NCBI GenBank assembly: GCA_043744805.1
Contig: JAYTTZ010000281.1
Location: 1-16,581, forward strand
DNA: 16,581 bases
Source: Ga0077536 sp043744805
Lineage (GTDB): Bacteria; Pseudomonadota; Gammaproteobacteria; Ga0077536
Reading direction: 5' to 3'
Shown: in pieces, positions 1-8,989 of the stretch
How positions within the stretch are numbered: position 1 is the stretch's first letter
How the letters are laid out: every line of letters begins with the position of its first letter
The notes under the pieces: model-generated
Told to the model about the DNA's origin: nothing
The model's database searches: none
The model's input: only the letters and a program-made list of their open reading frames with translations
Made by a program: the position numbers and the translations under genes

Positions 1-356
1 TCGACGATGACGGTGTAATCACGCAGGTGCGGCGCCAACTGCCGCGCGGCCTCGTACACGTAGGAAAGATCGGCAAAGCCATCGCCCCGGCGGCTCGGCG
101 TGCCCACGGCGATGAAGATGAGATCAGCCGCGCCGGCAACCTCGGCGAGTTCGGTCGTGAACGCCAGGCGGCCTTCGCGGACATTCTTGGCCACCAGGTC
201 TTCGAGGCCGGGTTCGTAGATGGGGATTTCCCCGCGGAGCAGGCGCTCGACCTTGCTGGCGTCCACGTCTACGCAGGTCACGTCGGCGCCGAATTCGGCA
301 AAGCACGTTCCGGAGACCAGCCCGACATAGCCGGTCCCAATCATTACAACCTTCAT
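1..356 (-). CDS. ugd: UDP-glucose 6-dehydrogenase, N-terminal part (cut by window edge)
   Basis: Oxidises UDP-glucose to UDP-glucuronate with two NAD+ in the cytoplasm, giving precursors for acidic polysaccharides. Only the first 118 codons are inside the window. The protein opens with a Rossmann nucleotide-binding motif, GTGYVG at residues 7-12, preceded by MKVVMI. It continues with the family's VDVD turn near residue 35, the IYEPGL segment near residue 60 and the AVGTP segment near residue 93, all typical of Ugd/TuaD. The ATG at 356 is chosen because GGAGG lies nine bases upstream (366-370, inside the end of the preceding gene) and because the Rossmann motif starts at once. It begins four bases after the stop of the upstream dehydrogenase, so the two are probably co-transcribed. 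The dehydrogenase family is clear. The exact sugar substrate is inferred from the MKxxxIGTGYVGL type of N-terminus, and the catalytic Cys lies outside the window. Confidence 0.9.
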   Translation of the reverse strand, partial: MKVVMIGTGYVGLVSGTCFAEFGADVTCVDVDASKVERLLRGEIPIYEPGLEDLVAKNVREGRLAFTTELAEVAGAADLIFIAVGTPSRRGDGFADLSYVYEAARQLAPHLRDYTVIV

Positions 357-359
357 GGT

Positions 360-1645
<1,286 letters not shown>

Positions 1646-1649
<4 letters not shown>

Positions 1650-2656
1650 GCGCTGTGGTAGTACGCCTTGTACCACTCCACGAAATTCCGGATGCCGACG
1701 GCTACCGGCGTGGCGGGCTGGTAGCCGGTGTCTTCCACCAGCGCGTCAACGTCGGCGTACGTATCGGGTACGTCGCCCGGCTGCAGCGGCAGGTAGGTCT
1801 TGATCGCTTCACGGCCGAGGCACTGCTCGAGGGTGCCGATGAAATCCAGCAGTGCCACCGGCGCATTGTTGCCGATGTTGTACAGGCGGTAGGGCGCGAA
1901 GGAAGTGCCCGGATCAGGCGCATCGCTGCGCCATGCCGGATTGGGCGTGGCCACCTTGTCCAAGGTGCGGACCACGCCTTCGACGATGTCGTCGATGTAG
2001 GTGAAATCGCGCCGGTGCTTGCCGAAATTGAAGACTTCGATGGGTTCGCCGGCGAGGATCTTGCGCGTGAACACGAACAGCGCCATGTCCGGCCGTCCCC
2101 ACGGTCCGTAGACGGTGAAGAACCGCAAGCCCGTCGTGGGGATCTGGTAGAGCGCGCTGTAAGTGTGCGCCATCAGTTCGTTGGCCTTCTTGGTGGCGGC
2201 GTAGAGCGACAGCGGGTGGTCCACGTTGTCGTGCACCGAAAACGGCATGCGGGTATTGGCGCCGTAGACCGAGCTGCTGGAAGCGTAAACCAGGTGCTCG
2301 ACCGGGTGCCGGCGGCAGCATTCGAGGATGTTCATGAAGCCCTGCAGGTTGGAATCGACGTAGGCCTGGGGGTTTTCGATGGAGTAGCGCACGCCGGCCT
2401 GGGCGGCGAGGTGGACCACGCGGGCGGCCCCGGCGCCTTCGAACAGGCGGGTGAGCGCAGGGCGATCAACGATGTCCAGAGGTTCGAAGCGAAAGCCCGG
2501 GCGAGTGTTGAGCCGCGCGAGGCGGGCGTGCTTGATGGCCGGGTCGTAGTAGTCGTTCAGGTTGTCGATGCCGATGACTTCATCCCCGCGAGCCAGCAGC
2601 ACCTCGCTGAGGCGCGCACCGATGAAACCCGCCGCACCCGTCACCAGAATTCGCAT
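1646..2656 (-). CDS. UDP-glucuronate 4-epimerase (NAD-dependent epimerase, extended SDR)
   Basis: Interconverts UDP-glucuronate and UDP-galacturonate with tightly bound NAD+. The 336-residue protein is the usual family length. It has the Rossmann motif GAAGFIG (residues 7-13), IDNLNDYYD (30-38), HLAAQAGVRYS (82-92), the SSSS run before VYG (126-132), and the catalytic pair Tyr152/Lys156 in YAATK, followed by FFTVYGPWGRPDMA and RDFTYIDDI. These are hallmarks of the CapI/LspL UDP-GlcA epimerases rather than GalE. It is the first gene of the minus-strand sugar operon and overlaps the next gene by ATGA. A candidate -10 (TAGAAT, 2686-2691, minus) lies about 30 bases upstream, without a convincing -35. 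A TviC/WbpP-like UDP-GlcNAcA epimerase role is a less likely alternative, raised only by the neighbouring TviB-type gene. Confidence 0.92.
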
Positions 2657-2752
2657 TCGCAGCGCTCGACTTCGTGGAAGCCGGCATTCTACACGCGGGT
2701 TCCAGTCGAACCAGCGCCGGGCGGCACGCGCCCCACCCCTGCGTTATCGACG

Positions 2753-2781
2753 GTGACAGCCCCGTCGGCAATCCTTAACAT
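2753..2781 (+). promoter_or_regulatory. Candidate sigma-70 promoter for the ccm operon
   Basis: GTGACA (2753-2758, five of six bases of the -35 consensus) and TAACAT (2776-2781, four of six bases of the -10 consensus) are separated by 17 bases. This places a start of transcription near 2788, a little over 20 bases before the first gene of the operon at 2812. It lies in the 155-base gap between the divergent sugar operon and the ccm operon. Pattern match only. Confidence 0.35.
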
Positions 2782-2811
2782 TCAAAGCCTCTTTCAAGCA
2801 GAGATCCGCGC

Positions 2812-3219
2812 ATGTCCTCCAGATCGTCCCTGTCCGTGGATTCCATGTCCGTCGACCTCGCCAACCTGTACACGGAAGCGATCTACAGCGATCTCCAGTC
2901 TGCTTCGGTCCGGGTGCTGATCCCGGTACTGCCCGACGGGTCTTTCGATGAATCACGGATCCGGATGTTCATCGGCGACCCCACGCTGATGACCCAGAGG
3001 GGGCCCATTCCCGTGCAGTTCCCGCCGGAGGCCGAAACGCTCGAAAAGCCCTTCGTGCTGTTCCCCGAAGGCGTGCGTGGCGCCATCGAACGCCTTAACG
3101 AACGGGCCCGCGAAATGGCCCGCGAAGAAGCAGGCCGCAGCATGGTGCCCGGCACGCCGCCTGGTGGCGGGATGGGCGGCATGGGCGGTGGTGGTCACGG
3201 CAAGCTGATCCTCGACTGA
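2812..3219 (+). CDS. Unrecognised 135-residue protein at the head of the ccm operon, Gly/Met-rich tail
   Basis: I do not recognise this family. The protein has no signal peptide or membrane segment, so it is probably cytoplasmic. Residues 14-80 look like a compact alpha/beta domain (VRVLIPVLPDG, RIRMFIGDP, PIPVQFPPEAE, PFVLFPEGV). Residues 86-107 form a charged helix rich in Arg, Glu and Ala. The end is a flexible PGGGMGGMGGGGHG stretch closed by KLILD, which recalls the GGM repeats at the GroEL C-terminus. The start at 2812 has no strong ribosome binding site; Met12 at 2845 is an alternative. It lies 70 bases before ccmA on the same strand, so it is probably co-transcribed, but nothing in it shows a role in cytochrome c biogenesis. 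Codon use matches the neighbours, which argues that it is a real gene. Confidence 0.75.
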   Translation: MSSRSSLSVDSMSVDLANLYTEAIYSDLQSASVRVLIPVLPDGSFDESRIRMFIGDPTLMTQRGPIPVQFPPEAETLEKPFVLFPEGVRGAIERLNERAREMAREEAGRSMVPGTPPGGGMGGMGGGGHGKLILD

Positions 3220-3289
3220 AAACCCCCACGCCCCACTGCCCGGAGGCGCTGGCAGCGGGCGAATCCTGCGGCAAGCTGGCTTCCCCTCC

Positions 3290-3940
3290 TTGAGCACACC
3301 CCTCACCCCCGCTGCGCGGCTGGCCGCACGCGCGCTGTGCTGTATCCGCAGCGACCAGCTCATTTTTGACGACCTCGACTTCGCGGCGTGCGCCGGTGAA
3401 ATCTGGCAGGTCATCGGCCCCAACGGGGCCGGCAAGACCAGCCTGCTGCGCGTGCTCGCCGGCCTGTCGCCGCCCGCCGGCGGCAGCCTCACCTGGTGCG
3501 GCGAGCCCCTGCCCGAGGCCCGCGATGCTTTCCAGCAGGATCTCCTTTTCCTGGGCCACCTGCCGGCCGTGTCGGGCTTCCTCTCTGCCCGCGAAAACCT
3601 CGATCACGCCCGCCTGCTGGGCGCGAGTCCCACGGCAATGCCAGTCCCGCAGGCGCTGGACCGGGTGGGCCTTGCGAACCTCGACGAGCTTCCCGGCCAG
3701 CGGATGTCCGCCGGCCAGCGGCAGCGCCTTGCCCTCGCCCGCTTCCTGCTGAACCGCGCGACGCTCTGGATCATGGATGAGCCGATGACCGCGCTGGATG
3801 CCGATGGCCGCGCCATGGTCGAGTCATTGCTGGCGGACCACGCCCGATCCGGGGGCATCGCCATCGTCTCCACCCACCAGGCGCTGGACCTGCCCGCTGG
3901 CGTGCTCCAGCAGTTCAAGGTCGGCGGGAACGGCGGCTGA
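3290..3940 (+). CDS. ccmA: Heme exporter ATP-binding protein CcmA
   Basis: ATPase subunit of the CcmABCD complex, which releases heme-loaded CcmE from CcmC in the periplasm at the cost of ATP. The 216-residue protein has Walker A GPNGAGKTS (43-51), the ABC signature SAGQ (140-143) followed by RQRLALAR, Walker B LWIMDEP (159-165) and the switch His196 in STHQ. Length fits CcmA (E. coli about 207). The start is TTG at 3290. No in-frame ATG or GTG exists between the preceding gene's stop region and a GTG past the Walker A motif, so TTG is the only reasonable standard start. No Shine-Dalgarno sequence is visible before it. The stop TGA shares one base with the ATG of ccmB. Low initiation from TTG may limit CcmA supply, which is inference. 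Confidence 0.95.
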   Translation: MSTPLTPAARLAARALCCIRSDQLIFDDLDFAACAGEIWQVIGPNGAGKTSLLRVLAGLSPPAGGSLTWCGEPLPEARDAFQQDLLFLGHLPAVSGFLSARENLDHARLLGASPTAMPVPQALDRVGLANLDELPGQRMSAGQRQRLALARFLLNRATLWIMDEPMTALDADGRAMVESLLADHARSGGIAIVSTHQALDLPAGVLQQFKVGGNGG

Positions 3941-4614
3941 TGGCTGCCCTGGCCGCCGCCCGCAGCGTCCTTTCGCGCGATTTGCGCCGCGCCCGGCGAC
4001 GCCTCGGTGAACTCGCCCAGCCGCTGGTTTTCTTCACCGTGGTGGTGATGCTGTTCCCCATCGCCATCGGTCCCCAGGCGGAGGCCCTGCGCAACCTGCT
4101 CCCCGCGATCCTGTGGGTGGCCGTGCTGCTGGCGCTGGTCATCACCCTGCCGGACGTCTTTGCGGCGGATTACGCCGATGGCAACCTGGAGTTGCTGGTC
4201 TTGAGCCCGCACCCGCTCGCCCTGCTGGTGCTGGCCAAGGCCATGGCCCAGTGGCTGACCAGTGCCCTGCCGCTGGTCCTGATGAGCGTCGCGCTGGGCG
4301 CGGGCCTCGGACTTTCGGGGGCCAGTTTGCAGGCGCTGCTGCTGGGAGAATTGCTGGGCACGCCGGTGCTCTGCCTCATTGGCTGCCTCGCCAGCGCGCT
4401 GGCGGTGGGGCTCCGCGGCGGCCCGCTCTTGCTGGCACTGATCACCCTTCCCCTGTACATTCCGGTGCTGATTTTCGGGACTGCTGCGGCGCGCAATGCG
4501 GGGCTCGGCCTGGTGGTCGACGCGGAGTTGTTCTTCCTCGCGGGACTGTCGGTCCTTGCGCTGACGCTCACGCCTTTCGCCATTGCAGCAGCCTTGCGCG
4601 CGCGGCTCGGATGA
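3940..4614 (+). CDS. ccmB: Heme exporter membrane protein CcmB
   Basis: Inner-membrane partner of CcmA in the CcmABCD complex, acting in release of holo-CcmE. The 224-residue protein is about the size of E. coli CcmB (220). A basic N-terminus with many Arg is followed by about six hydrophobic segments. The cytoplasmic loop FAADYADGNLELLVLS (about residues 74-89) matches the family's conserved FxxDYxDGxLE region, the likely CcmA contact. The start ATG overlaps the ccmA stop by one base (TGATG), and the stop overlaps a potential ATG at 4611 for ccmC. Confidence 0.95.
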   Translation: MAALAAARSVLSRDLRRARRRLGELAQPLVFFTVVVMLFPIAIGPQAEALRNLLPAILWVAVLLALVITLPDVFAADYADGNLELLVLSPHPLALLVLAKAMAQWLTSALPLVLMSVALGAGLGLSGASLQALLLGELLGTPVLCLIGCLASALAVGLRGGPLLLALITLPLYIPVLIFGTAAARNAGLGLVVDAELFFLAGLSVLALTLTPFAIAAALRARLG

Positions 4615-4670
4615 CCCGGAAGGTACGCGCGCCACTCGTCCAGACGCAGGCCCATCGCCCCTTGAGACGC

Positions 4671-5417
4671 ATGTTCCAACGATTCCACAAATACGCCGCG
4701 CCCCTGCACTTCTACCGGCTGGCGCAGGCGCTGAGCCCGTGCTTGTTCGGCCTGAGCGCCGTGCTGTTCGCCGCCGGCCTCGTTGGCGGCCTGATCCTCG
4801 CACCCACGGATTACCAGCAGGGCGAAAGCTTCCGCATCATCTACGTCCACGTGCCGAGCGCCTGGCTGTCCATGTTCAGCTACCTGGTGATGGCCTCGGC
4901 CGGCGCCTCCGGCCTCATCTGGAAAGTGAAGATGGGCGACATCATCGCCCGCGCCACCGCCCCGATCGGCGCATCCTTCACTTTCCTCGCGCTGGCCACC
5001 GGTTCCTTGTGGGGCAAACCCATGTGGGGCACCTGGTGGGTATGGGATGCACGCCTCACTTCGGAACTAATCCTGCTTTTGCTGTATCTGGGTTACCTGG
5101 CGCTCCAGGGCGCCATCGAGGATCGCCGGGCCGCCGCCCGGGCCGGCGCCGTGCTGGCCATCGTCGGCGTGGTGAACATTCCCATCATCCACTTCTCGGT
5201 TGAGTGGTGGAGCACGCTGCACCAGGGATCTACCGTGACAAAGTTCGACGCGCCTTCCATCGACACTTCGATGCTCATCCCGCTGCTGCTGATGGCGCTG
5301 GCGTTCCAGGTGTTCTTTGCCGCCGTGCTGCTGGTGCGGGCGCGCTGTGAAATCCTCGAATTCGAGCAGCACACGGCGTGGGTGCGGGATCTCGTGCGCG
5401 GCGGCCAGCAGGCATGA
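4671..5417 (+). CDS. ccmC: Heme-handling protein CcmC
   Basis: Six-helix inner-membrane protein that presents heme to CcmE and makes the covalent heme-CcmE adduct. With the start at 4671 the protein is 248 residues, and the two conserved axial His fall at 60 (IIYVHVPSAW) and 184 (WWSTLHQGS), the same numbers as in E. coli. The tryptophan-rich WWD motif spans residues 114-126 (WGKPMWGTWWVWD). An earlier in-frame ATG at 4611 forms an ATGA overlap with the ccmB stop and would add 20 basic residues. The overlap pattern of this operon makes it a real alternative, but the family length and His register favour 4671. The stop overlaps ccmD by ATGA. Confidence 0.95.
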   Translation: MFQRFHKYAAPLHFYRLAQALSPCLFGLSAVLFAAGLVGGLILAPTDYQQGESFRIIYVHVPSAWLSMFSYLVMASAGASGLIWKVKMGDIIARATAPIGASFTFLALATGSLWGKPMWGTWWVWDARLTSELILLLLYLGYLALQGAIEDRRAAARAGAVLAIVGVVNIPIIHFSVEWWSTLHQGSTVTKFDAPSIDTSMLIPLLLMALAFQVFFAAVLLVRARCEILEFEQHTAWVRDLVRGGQQA

Positions 5418-5581
5418 GCGGGCTGGCGCAGTTCCTTGGGATGGGCGGCTACGCCCAGTACGTCTGGCCGGCCTTTGGCCTCACCGCCGTGGTTTTAGTG
5501 TGGAACGCCATCGGACCCTTGCGGCGCGAAGCCCGGTTGAAGCGTAGCCTCGCCGCGCGTCCTGCGAGGAACGCACCATGA
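5414..5581 (+). CDS. ccmD: Small membrane protein CcmD
   Basis: Small single-span membrane protein that helps release holo-CcmE from the CcmABC complex. The 55-residue product has the typical N-terminal FLGMGGYAQYVWPAF segment, a transmembrane helix at about residues 14-33, and a basic cytoplasmic tail with several Arg and Lys. The ATG lies in an ATGA overlap with the ccmC stop, and the stop in an ATGA overlap with ccmE. An in-frame ATG further upstream lies inside ccmC and is not needed. Confidence 0.92.
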   Translation: MSGLAQFLGMGGYAQYVWPAFGLTAVVLVWNAIGPLRREARLKRSLAARPARNAP

Positions 5582-6018
5582 CCCCGCGTCGCAAGCGCAT
5601 GGTGATCATCGGACTGCTGCTGGTCGGCATGGGTCTCGCGACGGCACTCATCCTCCGCGCGTTCAACGACAACCTGATGTACTTCTACAGCACCACCGAC
5701 GTAACCGCCGGCAAGGCGCCCACCAGCCGCGACTTCCGCATCGGCGGCCTCGTGGTGAAGAGCAGCCTGAAGCGCCTGCCCGACAGCCTGACGGTCAACT
5801 TCGTCCTGACTGACCTCAAGGAGGAAGTGACCGTCCGCTACACGGGCATCCTGCCGGATCTCTTCCGCGAGGGGCAGGGCATCATCGCCAACGGACAGTT
5901 GGGAACGGACGGCGTGTTCACCGCCCGCGAAGTTCTGGCCAAGCACGACGAGAAATACATGCCACCGGAAGTAGCCGCCTCCCTCAAACACGCACCCGAC
6001 GCCAGCCTGACGAGGTAA
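5578..6018 (+). CDS. ccmE: Heme chaperone CcmE
   Basis: Periplasmic membrane-anchored heme chaperone that binds heme covalently through a His and hands it to CcmF/H. The 146-residue protein has a short basic N-terminus, one transmembrane segment (about residues 8-27) and an OB-fold domain. The heme-binding His123 and the nearby Tyr127 lie in VLAKHDEKYMPPE, the conserved H-x-x-x-Y form, so this is the classical His type and not the Cys variant. The start is in an ATGA overlap with ccmD. Confidence 0.96.
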   Translation: MTPRRKRMVIIGLLLVGMGLATALILRAFNDNLMYFYSTTDVTAGKAPTSRDFRIGGLVVKSSLKRLPDSLTVNFVLTDLKEEVTVRYTGILPDLFREGQGIIANGQLGTDGVFTAREVLAKHDEKYMPPEVAASLKHAPDASLTR

Positions 6019-6022
6019 CTGC

Positions 6023-7990
6023 ATGATTGCTGAACTTGGCCTCTTCCTGATGGCACTGGCGCTGGCGCTGGCCACCGTGCAGGTCGTCTTCCCGACCATC
6101 GGGCTCGTGAGCGGCCGCCCGCTGTGGCTGGGCTATGCAAGACCCGCCGCCCAGGCGCAGTTCGCCTGCTTGCTCGGCGCCTTCCTGGCCCTGGTCAACG
6201 CCTTCGTCACCAATGATTTCTCGCTGGCCTACGTGGCCCAGAATTCAAATTCGGCATTGCCGTGGATCTACCGGGTATCCGCCGTGTGGGGCGCGCACGA
6301 AGGTTCGATCCTGCTCTGGTCCACCATCCTCGCGGGCTGGGGCTGCGCGGTGAGCTTCCGCATCCACCGCCTGCCCGCCGACATCGGCGGGGTCGTGATG
6401 GCGGTGCTGGGCGCGGTCAGCATCGCCTTCCTGTTGTTCGTGCTGTTCACCTCCAATCCTTTCCTGCGCGGCCTGCCGGCGCCGGTCGACGGCGCCGACC
6501 TCAATCCCCTGCTGCAAGACCCTGGCCTCATCATCCACCCGCCGATGCTCTACATGGGCTACGTCGGCTTTGCGGTACCGTTTGCCTTTGCCGTGGCCGC
6601 GCTGGTCTGCGGACGCCTGACCCCGGGCTGGGCGCGCTGGGTACGGCCATGGACACTCACCGCCTGGACCTTCCTCACGGTCGGCATCGCGCTCGGCAGC
6701 TGGTGGGCCTATTACGAACTGGGCTGGGGCGGCTGGTGGTTCTGGGATCCGGTTGAAAACGCCTCCTTCATGCCCTGGCTGCTGGGCACGGCCCTGGTCC
6801 ACTCGCTGGCGGTGACCGACAAGCGTGGCACCTTCAAGAGCTGGACCGTGCTGCTGGCCATCGGCGCGTTTTCGCTCAGCCTGCTGGGTACTTTCCTCGT
6901 GCGCTCAGGCGTGCTCACGTCCGTCCATGCCTTCGCCACTGATCCGGAACGTGGCATCTTCGTGCTCATCATCCTGGGCGTGACGGTCGGTGGCTCACTG
7001 CTGCTCTATGCCTGGCGCGGCCCGAAAATCCTCGCCGGCAGCAAATATTCCCCTGTCTCGCGCGAAACCTTCCTGCTCGCCAATTCGCTGTTGCTGGCGG
7101 TATCCACGGCCACCATCCTGCTCGGCACGCTCTACCCGCTGGCGCTGGATGCGCTCAACCTCGGCAAGATTTCGGTGGGACCGCCGTACTTCAACCTGGT
7201 CTTCGGCCTGCTGATGGCGCCGCTTGCACTGGCACTGGGTCTCGGCCAGTTCGCCCGCTGGCGCGAAGACAGCCTTGCCCGCCTCTGGCACAACGGTCGC
7301 CATGCTGCTGGCGCGGCACTGGTGTGCGGACTGGCCGTAGGTTTCGTGGTGGACGGCCCGCAGCGCCTGACGGCCGCTGTTGGCCTCTCGCTCGCCGCCT
7401 GGATCCTGTTCTCCTCGGCCTTGGGGATCCGTGATCGCTTCGCGGGTCGCGCCTCCACCCTGGCCGCCCTGGGTGCCCTGCCCCGCGCGTTTTACGCGCA
7501 GTGCCTCGCGCATTCAGGCTTCGCCATCGCCATCATCGGGGTCTGCCTCACCACCGCGCTCAGCGTCGAGAAGCATGAGCGCATGGCGCCCGGCGACAAG
7601 CTGGAACTTGCCGGCTACGAGTTCCGCTTCGAGACCCTGAACAAATTCGACGGCCCCAACTACACCGCCAGTGAAGCGCGCTTCACGGTGTGGCAGGACG
7701 GCAAGCAGGTGGAAACGCTACACCCGCAGAAGCGGATGTACCTCGTGCGCGCCATGCCGATGACCGAAGCCGGCATTGCGCCCGGCCTGACCCGCGACCT
7801 GTACGTGTCGCTCGGCGAACCGCTCGACGGCCAGGCCTGGAGCGTCCGGATCAGCTACAAGGCGTGGATCCGGCTGGTGTGGCTCGGCGCCATCTTCATG
7901 GCCTGTGGCGGCGTGCTAGCCCTGCTCGACCGGCGCTACCAGACGGCCACCGCCAACGCGCGCACGGCGGCTGCGCTGGCACAGGGCTGA
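6023..7990 (+). CDS. ccmF: Cytochrome c heme lyase subunit CcmF
   Basis: Large polytopic membrane protein that carries heme b and attaches CcmE-delivered heme to apocytochrome c, working with CcmH and CcmI. The 655-residue length fits the family. The tryptophan-rich motif covers residues 227-246 (WWAYYELGWGG then WWFWDPVEN). The four conserved His are seen at 172 (IIHPPMLYMGY), 260 (ALVHSLAV), 302 (SVHAFATDP) and 497 (CLAHSGFA), closely matching E. coli positions 173, 261, 303 and 491. The start follows ccmE by four bases, with GAGG about eight bases upstream. The gene order and spacing place it mid-operon. Confidence 0.97.
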   Translation: MIAELGLFLMALALALATVQVVFPTIGLVSGRPLWLGYARPAAQAQFACLLGAFLALVNAFVTNDFSLAYVAQNSNSALPWIYRVSAVWGAHEGSILLWSTILAGWGCAVSFRIHRLPADIGGVVMAVLGAVSIAFLLFVLFTSNPFLRGLPAPVDGADLNPLLQDPGLIIHPPMLYMGYVGFAVPFAFAVAALVCGRLTPGWARWVRPWTLTAWTFLTVGIALGSWWAYYELGWGGWWFWDPVENASFMPWLLGTALVHSLAVTDKRGTFKSWTVLLAIGAFSLSLLGTFLVRSGVLTSVHAFATDPERGIFVLIILGVTVGGSLLLYAWRGPKILAGSKYSPVSRETFLLANSLLLAVSTATILLGTLYPLALDALNLGKISVGPPYFNLVFGLLMAPLALALGLGQFARWREDSLARLWHNGRHAAGAALVCGLAVGFVVDGPQRLTAAVGLSLAAWILFSSALGIRDRFAGRASTLAALGALPRAFYAQCLAHSGFAIAIIGVCLTTALSVEKHERMAPGDKLELAGYEFRFETLNKFDGPNYTASEARFTVWQDGKQVETLHPQKRMYLVRAMPMTEAGIAPGLTRDLYVSLGEPLDGQAWSVRISYKAWIRLVWLGAIFMACGGVLALLDRRYQTATANARTAAALAQG

Positions 7991-7994
7991 TCAC

Positions 7995-8534
7995 ATGCGT
8001 TTCCTCGTTCCCGTCGCGCTCTTCGTGGTGCTGGTTGCGGTCCTTGCCATCGGACTGAAACTCGATCCGCGTTACGTGCCCTCGCCACTCATCAACAAGG
8101 CGGCGCCCGAGTTCCGCCTGGAAACCCTGGACGACCCTGCCGTGAAACTCGGGAAGCAGGATCTCAAGGGACGTCCGGTCCTGCTCAATGTGTGGTCGTC
8201 GTGGTGCGGTGCCTGTCGGGTGGAGCATCCGCTGCTGCTCGACATCGCCCAGCACGAGCACGTCGAGATCATCGGGCTCAACTACAAGGACAGCCGCGAA
8301 GAGGGTCGCGCCTTGCTCAAGGAACGCGGCAATCCGTATCGCCAGAACCTGTTTGATCCGGAAGGCAAGCTCGGGCTCGATCTGGGTGTCTACGGCGTGC
8401 CGGAAACCTTCCTGCTCGACAGCGAAGGCGTCATTCGTTTCAAGCAGGTCGGTCCCATCACGCCGGAAGCCTGGCAAAACACCCTGAAGCCGATGCTGGT
8501 CAAGCTCGGCGCCAAGTTGGGGCCGGCACCATGA
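7995..8534 (+). CDS. ccmG: Thioredoxin-like thiol reductase CcmG (DsbE)
   Basis: Membrane-anchored periplasmic thioredoxin-fold protein that reduces the CXXCH cysteines of apocytochrome c, directly or through CcmH. The 179-residue protein has one N-terminal membrane anchor (about residues 4-22), the active site WCGAC (Cys71 and Cys74) followed by RVEHP, and the cis-Pro136 in YGVPETFLLD, the CcmG hallmark. The dipeptide between the cysteines (Gly-Ala) differs from the Pro-Thr of E. coli. It begins four bases after the ccmF stop and overlaps ccmH by ATGA. Confidence 0.95.
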   Translation: MRFLVPVALFVVLVAVLAIGLKLDPRYVPSPLINKAAPEFRLETLDDPAVKLGKQDLKGRPVLLNVWSSWCGACRVEHPLLLDIAQHEHVEIIGLNYKDSREEGRALLKERGNPYRQNLFDPEGKLGLDLGVYGVPETFLLDSEGVIRFKQVGPITPEAWQNTLKPMLVKLGAKLGPAP

Positions 8535-8989
8535 AGCGCGCCGCCGTTGGTCTGGTGCTCCTCGGGGCTAGCCTGGTGGCCGTTGCCGCGGACACGCCCT
8601 TCCATTTCGATCACCCGGAGCAGTCCGCGCGCTATGACCGCCTGGCCCAGGAACTGCGCTGCCTCGTGTGCCAGAACCAGTCGCTGGCCGACTCCCACGC
8701 GGATCTCGCGCAGGATCTCCGCAACGAGGTCTACCGGATGATCACGTCCGGCAAGACAGATCAGGAAATCGTCGACTTCCTGGTCGCGCGCTACGGCGAA
8801 TTCGTGCTGTACCGCCCACCGGTTTCCCCCTTGACGTGGTTGCTGTGGTTCGGACCCGCGCTGCTGCTCGCCGGCGCCGGTGGTGTGTGGTGGCAGATCG
8901 CCCGCAAGCGGCCCAACGCTGGATTACCCAACGCCGAAGAAGCGGCCGCCGTCGCCGCCCTCACTCGCCAGGACGACACCCGCCCATGA
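8531..8989 (+). CDS. ccmH: Apocytochrome c thiol oxidoreductase CcmH
   Basis: Periplasmic membrane-anchored redox protein of the heme ligation complex. It keeps the heme-binding cysteines of apocytochrome c ready for ligation. The 152-residue protein has a signal peptide (residues 1-20, ending AVAA), the redox motif LRCLVCQNQ with Cys44 and Cys47, the three-helix domain that follows, and one transmembrane segment at about 101-121. This is the short CcmH form, equivalent to the N-terminal half of E. coli CcmH; the other half is the separate ccmI next to it. It is joined to both neighbours by ATGA overlaps. Confidence 0.95.
   Translation: MKRAAVGLVLLGASLVAVAADTPFHFDHPEQSARYDRLAQELRCLVCQNQSLADSHADLAQDLRNEVYRMITSGKTDQEIVDFLVARYGEFVLYRPPVSPLTWLLWFGPALLLAGAGGVWWQIARKRPNAGLPNAEEAAAVAALTRQDDTRP

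Noticed and set aside
4113..4670. Long in-frame extension upstream of ccmC
   Set aside because: It overlaps ccmB in another frame. The family length and the His60/His184 register place the CcmC start at 4671 (or at most 4611).
8668..8985. Upstream extension of the ccmI frame into ccmH
   Set aside because: It overlaps ccmH almost completely, and the ATG at 8986 in the ATGA overlap begins directly with the first transmembrane helix of CcmI.
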